From NCBI GenBank assembly GCA_017694935.1, contig JADIME010000034.1:1-43568 (forward strand): a DNA stretch of 43,568 nucleotides, read 5' to 3'. The DNA is from Candidatus Merdivivens pullistercoris. Its GTDB lineage: Bacteria; Bacteroidota; Bacteroidia; Bacteroidales; UBA932. The notes beneath the pieces are model-generated. The model made no database searches, was not told the DNA's origin, and worked only from the letters and a program-made list of their open reading frames with translations. The position numbers were made by a program, and so were the translations under genes. This document shows positions 1-7,898 of this stretch, piece after piece; the stretch's first letter is position 1; each line of letters opens with the position of its first letter.

Positions 1-1358
1 ATTCCGCGGGTATCCTTGATTGAGATGCGCTTTCCTGAACCGTTCCAGCCGGTGTTTACAAGGTATGCCCTTGCGCCGACGGCCTTCATGCGTTTGACAA
101 GCTCTTCGCCGTATTTGGTAGGGTGGAGTGAAAGGAATGCGGCTCCGAAACATGCCGAGAAAGTCGGGGTAGGCTCAGTGATGCCGCGCTCGGTACCTGC
201 CAGTTTTGCGGTGAAGCCCGAGAGGAAGTAGTATTGGGTCTGTTCAGGAGTAAGTATCGAGACAGGAGGAAGCACTCCGAATGCATCTGCCGAAAGGAAG
301 ATTACCTGTTTTGCGTGAGGTCCTTTCGATACCGGTTTGACTATGTTTTTGATATGGTAGATAGGGTATGAAACACGGGTGTTTTCAGTAACACTCTTGT
401 CCGCGAAATCTATCTTGCCGTTTTCATCCACGGTGACGTTTTCCAAAAGGGCGTCGCGTTTGATGGCATTGTAGATGTCCGGCTCGTTTTCCTTGCTGAG
501 GTTGATTACCTTGGCATAGCAGCCGCCTTCATAGTTGAATACTCCGTTGTCATCCCAGCCATGCTCGTCGTCGCCGATAAGGAGCCTTTTAGGGTCTGTC
601 GAAAGGGTGGTCTTGCCGGTGCCTGACAGGCCGAAGAATATGGCGGTGTTTTCGCCGTTAAGGTCGGTATTGGCCGAGCAGTGCATGGAAGCAATGCCGC
701 GGAGAGGGTTGTAATAGTTCATTATCGAGAAGATTCCTTTCTTCATTTCTCCGCCGTACCATGTGTTGATGATGACCTGCTCTTTTGAAGTGAGATTGAA
801 GACTACGGCTGTTTCTGAATTGAGCCCCAGTTCCTTGTAGTTCTCGACTTTTGCCTTTGAAGCGTTGAAGACCACGAAGTCAGGTTCGCCGTATGCTGCC
901 AGTTCTTCTTCCGTAGGGCGGATGAACATGTTCCTTACGAAGTGTGCCTGCCATGCGACTTCCATGATGAAGCGCACTTTCAGGCGGGTTGCAGGGTTCG
1001 CTCCGCAGAAAGCGTCCACGACATAGAGTTTCTTGTTGGAGAGTTCGTTTACTGCAAGTTCCCTGAGGGATTTCCATGTTTCAGGAGTTACTGGCTTGTT
1101 GTCGTTTTTGTATTCATCGGATGTCCACCATACCGTGTTCCTGCTGACATCGTCCATTACGAAGAATTTGTCCTTAGGGGAACGTCCTGTATATACTCCA
1201 GTCATGACATTGACAGCTCCCAGCTCGGTGAGCCGGCCTTTGTCATATCCGGTCAGTGACGGGTCGAGTTCGGCTTTGTAAAGTGTGTCGTAATCAGGGT
1301 TGTAGATTACTTCTGTCGCTCCGGTAATGCCGTACCGGCTTAGATCGATTTTATTCAT
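1..1358 (-). CDS. pckA: Phosphoenolpyruvate carboxykinase (ATP), 3' end beyond window
   Basis: This enzyme interconverts oxaloacetate + ATP and PEP + CO2 + ADP in the cytoplasm. Bacteroidales use it mainly for CO2 fixation towards succinate fermentation, or for gluconeogenesis. Translating the minus strand from ATG at 1358 gives [20 protein letters not shown] and continues open to the window edge, about 452 residues against about 535 for the family, so roughly the last 80 are missing. The family P-loop GLSGTGKTT is at residues 243-251 (about 606-632). It is followed by [14 protein letters not shown], the metal and nucleotide region. Upstream, [10 protein letters not shown] (near residue 57) is the substrate-binding RSPKD motif. 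The gene is divergent from recQ. Identification is secure; the truncation is only the window boundary. Confidence 0.96.
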   Translation of the reverse strand, partial: MNKIDLSRYGITGATEVIYNPDYDTLYKAELDPSLTGYDKGRLTELGAVNVMTGVYTGRSPKDKFFVMDDVSRNTVWWTSDEYKNDNKPVTPETWKSLRELAVNELSNKKLYVVDAFCGANPATRLKVRFIMEVAWQAHFVRNMFIRPTEEELAAYGEPDFVVFNASKAKVENYKELGLNSETAVVFNLTSKEQVIINTWYGGEMKKGIFSIMNYYNPLRGIASMHCSANTDLNGENTAIFFGLSGTGKTTLSTDPKRLLIGDDEHGWDDNGVFNYEGGCYAKVINLSKENEPDIYNAIKRDALLENVTVDENGKIDFADKSVTENTRVSYPIYHIKNIVKPVSKGPHAKQVIFLSADAFGVLPPVSILTPEQTQYYFLSGFTAKLAGTERGITEPTPTFSACFGAAFLSLHPTKYGEELVKRMKAVGARAYLVNTGWNGSGKRISIKDTRG

Positions 1359-1525
1359 AACGTTGTAGCATTAATTTTTTATAATAATTCTTGTTTTTCC
1401 TTGGCATGACAGTAAACCGCTTGAGCGGCATATGGTTTGCGCCTTCTCCTGTTCACTGCGGATTGCAAATCCCGCAATCTGTCTGCAAAAAACAGACCGT
1501 GGAGTTTCCGTGTCAATAACGGATG
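1359..1525 (-). promoter_or_regulatory. Structured 5' leader of pckA
   Basis: This is non-coding sequence between the pckA start and its nearest -7 box. Read on the minus strand it contains three small hairpins: GTCTG/CAGAC around a T-rich loop, GCGGGATTTGCAATCCGC (nearly self-complementary), and CCGC-TCAAG-CGG close to the start codon. I see the pairing directly. A regulatory role, such as RNA structure controlling pckA, is inference. I recognise no named riboswitch consensus. Confidence 0.3.
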
Positions 1526-1533
1526 CAAAAATA
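1526..1533 (-). promoter_or_regulatory. Candidate -7 box for pckA
   Basis: CAAAAATA on the plus strand reads TATTTTTG on the minus strand and matches the Bacteroidota TAnnTTTG -7 element. It would start transcription near 1519 and give a leader of about 160 nt. A second match, TAATTTTG on the minus strand (1589-1596), lies further upstream in the left arm of the inverted repeat. Which one is used cannot be decided from sequence. Confidence 0.4.
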
Positions 1534-1579
1534 GTTTTTTATTTTGAAACCATTTTCTAAATTTGTGGTAAATTAAAAC

Positions 1580-1749
1580 GATTATCCGCAAAATTACCCT
1601 TATGAAGATGAAAGCAGTAATTGCCACGGACAGTATATCCCTCCTACCGCTTCGCGGCAGGCACCACCCGTTCACGAGGCCACGGGCGGCCACGCTGTCC
1701 GTGGCAATTACTGCATACACAATCATTTGGTGTAAATTTGCGGATAATC
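1580..1749. repeat. Nested inverted repeat in the pckA/recQ divergent promoter region
   Basis: There are outer arms at 1580-1596 and 1733-1749 (17 bp, one mismatch). Inside them are perfect 20-bp arms at 1614-1633 and 1695-1714, beginning GCAGTAATTGCC on the left. The 61-nt core holds two further small hairpins, CCG-cttcg-CGG and CCCGT...ACGGG. Each outer arm contains a TAnnTTTG -7 box pointing outwards (minus strand at 1589-1596, plus strand at 1733-1740). The element is longer and more perfect than chance allows. It could be a palindromic mobile element, a bidirectional regulatory site, or both. Confidence 0.75.
1733..1740 (+). promoter_or_regulatory. Candidate -7 box for recQ
   Basis: TAAATTTG fits TAnnTTTG and lies 45 bp upstream of the recQ ATG. 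It sits within the right outer arm of the nested inverted repeat, so any protein or cruciform acting on the repeat would touch this promoter. No clear -33 box was found. Confidence 0.45.
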
Positions 1750-1784
1750 ATATAAATTATTGTTAAGAAAATTTTTCGTTCGGG

Positions 1785-3761
1785 ATGAGTAGTAAGTGGG
1801 GTGAAGATGTGGACAGGCCGCAGGCCGTCCTGCAAGAATATTGGGGGTATCCCGGTTTCCGTCCAAAGCAGAGAGAAATAATAGATTCAGCCCTAAGGGG
1901 CGAAGATGTCCTCGCCATATTGCCTACGGGAGGAGGAAAGTCGGTATGTTTTCAGGTTCCCACGCTCATGAGGGAAGGCCTCGGCATAGTGGTGACGCCC
2001 CTGATTGCCCTGATGAAAGATCAGGTCGCGAATCTCAATGCCCGAGGCATCAAGTCGTTGGCTGTCTATGCTGGGATGAGCGCCAAGGAGATAGACATAG
2101 CTTTGGACAATGCCGTCTTCGGGGATTTCAAGTTCCTGTACCTTTCCCCCGAGCGATTGAAAAGCGAAATGTTCCGGCAAAGGCTGCCGTATATGAAAGT
2201 GGCATACCTGATCGTGGACGAAGCGCATTGCATATCGCAATGGGGGTATGATTTCAGACCGGATTACCTTGAAATAGCGGCCGTAAGGGAAATTACCGGA
2301 GCCGGCGTTCCCGTTATAGCACTGACTGCCACAGCCACGCCCGAAGTGGCGGCAGACATAATGGACAAGCTCGGTTTCCGTGTCCCCAATCTCATACAGG
2401 GCAGTTTCGCGAGGGAAAACCTGTCATACGTGGTGCGCAAGTGCGAGGACAAGCAAGGACAGTTGCTGTCTATATGCAAGGGAGTGCCGGGTACCGGAAT
2501 CGTGTACGTCAGGATGCGCAAAAGGGCTGAAGAAATAGCCGCTTTTTTAAAGGCTAACGGATATGTGGCCGAGGCATACCACGCAGGAATGGGAAAGGAT
2601 ACGAGGGAGCTGATACAGGAAAGATGGAAAACCGGCAAGACGAGGATAATAGTGTCTACCAATGCATTCGGAATGGGAATAGACAAGCCGGACGTGCGTT
2701 TTGTCTGCCATTTCGACATGCCGGACAGCATCGAGGCCTATTTTCAGGAGGCAGGAAGGGGAGGCCGTGACGGGAAACGCTCATACGCGGTCCTGTTGTG
2801 GAACGACAGCGACATAAGGAGGTTGGAACAGATTAAGGAAAATTCGTTCCCTCCGCTCGACTATATCGAGGACGTATACCACAAAGTCCATAATTTTTTC
2901 GAGATTCCTTTCGATTTCGGAGAAGGAAGGGTGGGAAAATTCGATATTGCCAGGTTTTGTGCGAAATACAAATTGAGCCGGAGCAAGGTCGCGAGTGCGA
3001 TAAGGTATATCGAGCTTGAAAATCACTGGGTAGTCGAGGAAGAAGGAGAACTGCCTACTCGCGTGTCGTTCACGATGTCGCGCGAGGACATGTATTCATA
3101 CAATCCGGAAGACAGGACGGAGGATGAAATCATAGACGTGCTGATGCGGCGTTATCCGGGAATTTTCAGTTCCAACGTGGCAGTGGATACCGAGTATCTG
3201 GCCAAGATGTCCGAATGTACGGAAGGCGAGGTGAAAAGGCGGTTGTACAGGCTGTCGCAGAAAGGCGTGATAAGATACATACCTTCCGACAAGACACCTA
3301 TGATATATTTTAAGGAAAACAGGCTTATGCCCAAGAACGTCTGTCTGCCGAAAGCGAGGTACAATGAACGGCTCGGGCGTTTTACCGGAAGACTGGACGC
3401 CATGATCGGCTATGTCACAAGGGAGGATGAGTGCAGAAGCGTGCTGCTTTTGGAGTATTTCGGAGAAAAGGGCGGCAAGAAATGCGGCAAATGCGATGTC
3501 TGCATATCCGAACGCAACCGTAAGCGGCCGCAACGCAGGATGATGCGGGAGGAAATCATGCAATTTGTATCCGGGTATGATTTTTCCGCAATATGCAGGC
3601 TTTATCGGATAGACAGGGCGAATGACAGGTATTGGCTTGCCAAGGCCGTATCCACCAATGAATTCCTGAGCGATATGATCGCCCGGTTCGGTGACGGTTA
3701 CAAGGATTGCATATCCCTTCTCAGGTACATGTCCGATGCCGGCCTGCTTAGAACTCTTTGA
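1785..3761 (+). CDS. recQ: RecQ-family ATP-dependent DNA helicase
   Basis: A 3'-5' DNA helicase for recombination and fork repair. The 658-residue product shows the RecQ start region (EYWGYPGFRPKQREII, residues 18-33). Walker A is LPTGGGKS (46-53), the DEAH box with RecQ extension is VDEAHCISQWGYDFRPDY (144-161), and motif III is ALTATATP. The motif V-VI block AFGMGIDKP...QEAGRGGRDG spans 294-330. A zinc-binding set follows at C550, C567, C570 and C573 (YFGE...CGKCDVC). Between the helicase core and this zinc site lie about 210 residues, much longer than in E. coli RecQ, with winged-helix-like stretches. No HRDC domain is evident; about 80 residues follow the zinc site. The ATG at 1785 is the only good start ahead of the conserved N-terminus. 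The 3' end overlaps maf tail-to-tail by 14 bp. Confidence 0.93.
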   Translation: MSSKWGEDVDRPQAVLQEYWGYPGFRPKQREIIDSALRGEDVLAILPTGGGKSVCFQVPTLMREGLGIVVTPLIALMKDQVANLNARGIKSLAVYAGMSAKEIDIALDNAVFGDFKFLYLSPERLKSEMFRQRLPYMKVAYLIVDEAHCISQWGYDFRPDYLEIAAVREITGAGVPVIALTATATPEVAADIMDKLGFRVPNLIQGSFARENLSYVVRKCEDKQGQLLSICKGVPGTGIVYVRMRKRAEEIAAFLKANGYVAEAYHAGMGKDTRELIQERWKTGKTRIIVSTNAFGMGIDKPDVRFVCHFDMPDSIEAYFQEAGRGGRDGKRSYAVLLWNDSDIRRLEQIKENSFPPLDYIEDVYHKVHNFFEIPFDFGEGRVGKFDIARFCAKYKLSRSKVASAIRYIELENHWVVEEEGELPTRVSFTMSREDMYSYNPEDRTEDEIIDVLMRRYPGIFSSNVAVDTEYLAKMSECTEGEVKRRLYRLSQKGVIRYIPSDKTPMIYFKENRLMPKNVCLPKARYNERLGRFTGRLDAMIGYVTREDECRSVLLLEYFGEKGGKKCGKCDVCISERNRKRPQRRMMREEIMQFVSGYDFSAICRLYRIDRANDRYWLAKAVSTNEFLSDMIARFGDGYKDCISLLRYMSDAGLLRTL

Positions 3762-4323
3762 GAGCGGTGTATAGCCGTTGTACGGGAAGCCCCATTATGT
3801 TGTAATATGATCCGCTGATGGAGGTGATTCCTATGTAACCTATCCATTCCTGGATACCGTATCCCCCGGCTTTGTCAAAAGGACGGTACTTGTCTATGTA
3901 ATAGTATATTTCAGAGTCTTCAAGTTCCTTGAATGTGACTTGGGAAGAGCATGAGAAACCGCTGTTTTTCCAGTTAGTGCGGATGAAGACCCCTGTCGTG
4001 ACCGTATGCGTCTTGCCGGAAAGTTCCCTTAACATGGCCGCCGCTTCTTCCCTTGTCTTGGGCTTTCCCATTTTACGGGTGCCGCAAAATACCAGCGTGT
4101 CGGCGGTTATCAGTATTTCGTCATCGGAAAGTTTACGGTGGAATCCGTGCGATTTTGCCGTGGCTATGGCCAAGGGGATTTCTTCAACCGGGGTCGCCGG
4201 GTCGTAACTTTCATCGCAGTCCGTTCCCGTTTCCACTGTAAAATCCAAATCAAGACCCGCCATCAGCTCCTTTCTACGGGGCGAGGCGGATCCCAGTATT
4301 ATTTTGTGTCCGGATAAGTCCAC
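3748..4323 (-). CDS. maf: Maf family nucleotide pyrophosphatase
   Basis: Maf proteins hydrolyse non-canonical or modified nucleoside triphosphates (dTTP/UTP- or m7GTP-type) to monophosphates, as house-cleaning enzymes once called septum formation inhibitors. The 191-residue product begins with the diagnostic LGSASPRRKELM (residues 10-21), followed by AIATAKS (52-58) and the catalytic ADTLV with D75. GKPKTREEAAAMLRELSGKTHTVTTGV (87-112) is the usual substrate loop. The C-terminal GGYGIQEW and GSYYNIMGLPV blocks are also typical. Length matches the family. The reading frame ends inside the end of recQ on the opposite strand (14-bp overlap). It starts 5 bp downstream of the DUF3467 gene stop, so the two are probably co-transcribed. 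Substrate class is not assigned. Confidence 0.93.
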   Translation of the reverse strand: MDLSGHKIILGSASPRRKELMAGLDLDFTVETGTDCDESYDPATPVEEIPLAIATAKSHGFHRKLSDDEILITADTLVFCGTRKMGKPKTREEAAAMLRELSGKTHTVTTGVFIRTNWKNSGFSCSSQVTFKELEDSEIYYYIDKYRPFDKAGGYGIQEWIGYIGITSISGSYYNIMGLPVQRLYTALKEF

Positions 4324-4328
4324 GGCTA

Positions 4329-4640
4329 TTATGATTTGGTTCCCTTTGAGTTGAAATCCAATGGGAACTGTGCCGTCATCTTCTGTTCTACTTTAATAGG
4401 CCCGTTCTGGTTTTCGTATTTGACTATATTGTCCTGAAGAGCCATCAGAAGCCTTTTGGCGTGTTCCGGCGCGAGTATTATGCGCTGGTTTATTTCAGGT
4501 TTGGGGAATCCGGGCATGATTTGGGCGAAATCGATGATGAATTCGCTGTGTGAATGCGAGATTACCGCAAGATTGGAATAACTGCCCTTGGCAATTTCCG
4601 GTTTTATCTCAAGATTGAGTGACTTTTTTTCTTCTGCCAT
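4329..4640 (-). CDS. DUF3467 domain protein
   Basis: A small cytoplasmic protein of 103 residues with no signal peptide. It matches my knowledge of DUF3467: an acidic start (MAEEKKSLNLEIKPEIAKG), then YSNLAVISHSHSEFIIDFAQIMPG, then the IILAPEHAKRLLMALQDNIVKYE block that ends the domain. Function is unknown in the family. It lies directly upstream of maf (5-bp gap) and is divergent from valS across an intergenic region with a short repeat. The tail after residue 85 is less conserved. Sure of the family, not of the role. Confidence 0.85.
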   Translation of the reverse strand: MAEEKKSLNLEIKPEIAKGSYSNLAVISHSHSEFIIDFAQIMPGFPKPEINQRIILAPEHAKRLLMALQDNIVKYENQNGPIKVEQKMTAQFPLDFNSKGTKS

Positions 4641-4699
4641 ATCTTATATGATTAAAAAAACATCGCGCAAGTTACCTATTTTATTTGATTTCTCGTCAA

Positions 4700-4728
4700 G
4701 AAGCCGTTTAAAATTTTTAAACAGCTTC
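4700..4728. repeat. Minimal copy of the GAAGCTGTTT inverted-repeat family
   Basis: The two termini of the 160-bp repeat described at 29884-30043 are directly fused here: GAAGCCGTTTAAAA followed by TTTTTAAACAGCTTC, giving a 29-bp imperfect palindrome with no interior. No clear target duplication flanks it (left CAA, right TGA). It lies between the divergent DUF3467 and valS genes. It may be an internal-deletion derivative, and it could also act as a small hairpin. Confidence 0.65.
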
Positions 4729-4749
4729 TGATTTTTCGATGAAAAACGT

Positions 4750-4757
4750 TAAATTTG
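4750..4757 (+). promoter_or_regulatory. Candidate -7 box for valS operon
   Basis: TAAATTTG matches TAnnTTTG. It would start transcription near 4764, about 75 nt ahead of the valS ATG and just downstream of the short palindromic repeat. Confidence 0.45.
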
Positions 4758-4837
4758 CCGTTTTGAAAGGTGGCCGTATGCAATAGGCCGTATATAAAGC
4801 AAATGTTTAATCATCATAATGTGAATTATTGAATATT

Positions 4838-7489
4838 ATGGAATTGCCTGCAAAATACGATCCTTCGATGACCGAGGATAAATGGTACTCGTATTGGTTG
4901 AAACACAAGTTTTTCCACTCAGAACCCGATGGCCGTGAACCGTATTCGATGATCATTCCTCCGCCGAATGTGACCGGAGTGCTGCACATGGGGCACATGC
5001 TTAACAATACCATACAGGATGTCCTTGTCCGCCGTGCAAGGATGTGCGGAAAGAATGCCTGCTGGGTGCCGGGAACCGACCATGCGTCGATAGCGACCGA
5101 GGCGAAGGTCGTGGCAAAACTGAAGGCGGAAGGCATTTCAAAGGAGGATCTTACGCGGGAACAATTCATGGAACATGCGTGGGAATGGAAGGAAAAACAT
5201 GGCGGGATCATCCTCGAACAGTTGAAAAAACTCGGAGCTTCATGCGATTGGGACCGTACGAGGTTTACGATGGAGCCTGCATTGAGCCGTGCCGTGATAC
5301 GCACGTTTGTCCATTTTTACAAGAAAGGCCTTATTTACAGAGGTATCCGCATGGTGAACTGGGATCCGGTAGGGCTTACTGCAGTGAGCGACGAAGAGGT
5401 CATAAGAAAAGAGACCAAGTCCAAACTGTATTATTTAAGGTATTATATATCCGAGAACGGCAAGCCGTCCGGAGATTACATAGTGGTGGCCACGACAAGG
5501 CCGGAAACAATCATGGCCGATGCCGCGGTATGTATACATCCGCAGGATGAACGGTATGGGTGGCTGAAAGGCAAGAAAGTGCTTATTCCGCTTATCGACA
5601 GGGAGATACCTATCATAGAAGATGATTATGTCGAGATAGGTTTCGGTACAGGCTGTCTCAAAGTCACTCCGGCCCATGATGTAAACGATTATGCGATAGG
5701 ACAAAGACACAACCTTCAGGTCATAGATATCATTGACGAGCACGGCCGTCTTAATGAAAAAGCCGTCATTCTTATAGGCGAAGACAGGTTCGAGGCGAGG
5801 AAACAGATACGTAAAATGCTCGAAGACGGAGGGTTCCTTGAAAAAGAAGAGGATTATTCGTCACAGGTAGGGTATTCGGAACGGACAGACGCCGTGATAG
5901 AGCCGAGGCTGTCCATGCAATGGTTCCTGAAGATGGGCGAGCTTGCCAAAGGTGCCCTTGCAAGGGTGGAAGACGGTGATATACATCTCATTCCTGACAA
6001 GTTCCGCAATACTTACCGTCACTGGATGGAGACCGTAAGGGACTGGTGCATTTCCCGCCAGCTTTGGTGGGGACAGCGTATCCCGGCGTATTATCTCCCG
6101 GACGGGCGTTTTGTCGTGGAAAACACTCCGGAAGAGGCTTTGGAGGCAGCCAGGAAACTGGTGCCCGGCATAAATCCGGAAGATCTGCGTCAGGATGAAG
6201 ATGTCCTTGATACATGGTTCTCTTCATGGCTGTGGCCTATTTCCGTTTTCGACCCCGAGCTTCCTGGAAACCCCGGGCATGAGCCGAATGCCGATATCAA
6301 ATATTATTATCCTACAAACGACCTCATAACCGCGCCGGACATATTGTTTTTCTGGGTGGCGAGGATGATCATGGCCGGCAACGAGTTCATGGGGAAAATA
6401 CCTTTCAGGAACGTATATCTGACCGGTACCGTAAGGGACAAACTCGGAAGGAAGATGTCCAAGTCGCTAGGAAACTCCCCGGATCCTATCATGCTGATGG
6501 AAAAATACGGGGCCGACGGTGTAAGGTTGGGCATGCTGCTGTGCAGTGCGGCAGGAAACGACATACTTTTCGACGAATCCCAGGTCGAGCAGGGCAGGAA
6601 TTTCTGCAATAAGATATGGAATGCTTTCAGGCTTGTCATGGGGTGGAATGTCGATGATTCGGTTATACAGCCTGACAGTTCGAGAGTTGCAGTATCTTGG
6701 TTCAAGCAGAAGTTGAACATGGTGATAGAGACTGTTGAAGACCATTTCGACAAGTTCCGCCTGTCCGACGCCCTTATGGCCCTGTACAAGTTTTTCTGGG
6801 ACGATTTCTGCGCCTGGTACCTCGAGATTGTCAAACCTGCCTATGGGTGCGGGATAGACAAGGTTACGTATGCGGCGACATTGGAGTATTTCGACTCGCT
6901 TCTGAGGCTGATACATCCATTCATGCCTTTCATTACCGAGGAATTGTGGCAGAACCTTTCAGGAAGGCAGGACGGTGAGACCATAATGCTGAGCCCGCTA
7001 CCGGTATCTGACGGATATGACGTAAAATACATAGAAAGTTTCGGTATGATTTGCGAAGCGATAGCGTCTGTCAGGAACATACGTCAGAGCAAGGGCATTT
7101 CTCCGAAAGAGGCTCTCGGCCTTTCTGTAAAAGGGGATTTCCCGGGAGAGTTTGCATCGGTTGTCATGAAGATGGCCAACATATCCTCGATAGAAACTAT
7201 AGACAAGATGCCGGAAGACATTCAGGGAATGTCTTTTATGGTCGGTACTACCGAGTTTTTCGTTCCGCTTTCCGGGCTTGTGGACGTGCAGGAAGAAATA
7301 CGCAAGACAGAAGAAGCCATAGCATATAATGAGAAATTCCTCAAACAGGTCAGGGGTAAACTTTCGAATGAAAGGTTTGTAGCCAATGCCCCGGAGGCCG
7401 TGGTGGCTCTCGAACGCAAGAAAGAAGCCGATGCACTCAGCAAACTGGAAGCCCTTCATGCGGCATTAAAGACTTTGAAGGGAGAGTGA
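4838..7489 (+). CDS. valS: Valine--tRNA ligase
   Basis: Charges tRNA-Val in the cytoplasm and edits mischarged Thr. From ATG 4838 the product is 883 residues, normal for ValS. An in-frame TTG at 4829 would add three residues but is less likely. The class I signature HMGH (50-53, in [16 protein letters not shown]) and KMSKS (539-543) are intact. The CP1 editing domain holds [10 protein letters not shown] and [13 protein letters not shown]. The ValS-type motif WFSSWLWP follows LDTW. The C-terminal tail from about residue 815 ([30 protein letters not shown]) is the characteristic coiled-coil arm that contacts tRNA. It is the first gene of a three-gene plus-strand run; the next start is 1 bp after its stop. 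Confidence 0.97.
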   Translation: MELPAKYDPSMTEDKWYSYWLKHKFFHSEPDGREPYSMIIPPPNVTGVLHMGHMLNNTIQDVLVRRARMCGKNACWVPGTDHASIATEAKVVAKLKAEGISKEDLTREQFMEHAWEWKEKHGGIILEQLKKLGASCDWDRTRFTMEPALSRAVIRTFVHFYKKGLIYRGIRMVNWDPVGLTAVSDEEVIRKETKSKLYYLRYYISENGKPSGDYIVVATTRPETIMADAAVCIHPQDERYGWLKGKKVLIPLIDREIPIIEDDYVEIGFGTGCLKVTPAHDVNDYAIGQRHNLQVIDIIDEHGRLNEKAVILIGEDRFEARKQIRKMLEDGGFLEKEEDYSSQVGYSERTDAVIEPRLSMQWFLKMGELAKGALARVEDGDIHLIPDKFRNTYRHWMETVRDWCISRQLWWGQRIPAYYLPDGRFVVENTPEEALEAARKLVPGINPEDLRQDEDVLDTWFSSWLWPISVFDPELPGNPGHEPNADIKYYYPTNDLITAPDILFFWVARMIMAGNEFMGKIPFRNVYLTGTVRDKLGRKMSKSLGNSPDPIMLMEKYGADGVRLGMLLCSAAGNDILFDESQVEQGRNFCNKIWNAFRLVMGWNVDDSVIQPDSSRVAVSWFKQKLNMVIETVEDHFDKFRLSDALMALYKFFWDDFCAWYLEIVKPAYGCGIDKVTYAATLEYFDSLLRLIHPFMPFITEELWQNLSGRQDGETIMLSPLPVSDGYDVKYIESFGMICEAIASVRNIRQSKGISPKEALGLSVKGDFPGEFASVVMKMANISSIETIDKMPEDIQGMSFMVGTTEFFVPLSGLVDVQEEIRKTEEAIAYNEKFLKQVRGKLSNERFVANAPEAVVALERKKEADALSKLEALHAALKTLKGE

Positions 7490-7490
7490 T

Positions 7491-7898
7491 ATGGTAAGGT
7501 GCGAGACATATTTGGATGTAAGGTACTATGAGACTGATCTCATGGGCATAGTACACCATTCCAACTACATCAGGTATATGGAGTGCGGAAGGCATGACAT
7601 GCTTGTGCAATTCGGTATTCCGATCTGGGAAATAGAGCGTCAGGGAGTGATGGCTCCGATAGTTTCCGTAGAATCCAGATATCTTCGCCCGGCGAGGATG
7701 GGCGACCGTCTTAAAGTCGTGACAATGGTAGATTCCATTCCTACGGCAAAACTGTTTATCCGGAATGAGATTTACAACCAGAACGGGGAATTGTTGAATA
7801 CCGGGAAGGTCACATTGGGATTCATAGATGCGGACACAAGGCGGCCTGTAAGGGCACCGCGTCAGGTAGTAGAAGCATTAAAGGCTCATTTTAAATGA
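7491..7898 (+). CDS. YbgC/4-hydroxybenzoyl-CoA family acyl-CoA thioesterase
   Basis: A hotdog-fold thioesterase of 135 residues. The N-terminal RYYETDLMGIVHHSNYIRYMECGRHDML (11-38) is the family active-site region, with the conserved Asp of ETD as likely catalytic residue and the H-x2-Y. The middle strand VSVESRYLRPARMGDRLKV and the later RNEIYNQNGELLNTGKVTLGFID are typical hotdog strands. Such proteins hydrolyse short-chain or aromatic acyl-CoA, or acyl-ACP. The substrate is not deducible. It begins 1 bp after valS, with GGGAGAG as a reasonable ribosome-binding site inside the valS end. Its stop overlaps the next ATG (ATGA), implying translational coupling to the ABC-F gene. Confidence 0.88.
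   Translation: MVRCETYLDVRYYETDLMGIVHHSNYIRYMECGRHDMLVQFGIPIWEIERQGVMAPIVSVESRYLRPARMGDRLKVVTMVDSIPTAKLFIRNEIYNQNGELLNTGKVTLGFIDADTRRPVRAPRQVVEALKAHFK

Noticed and set aside
1580..1749. Phase-variable invertible promoter (inverton) between pckA and recQ
   Set aside because: The region between the inner arms is only 61 bp and holds no promoter box; the boxes lie in the outer arms and face outwards, so inversion would not switch anything. No invertase gene is nearby.
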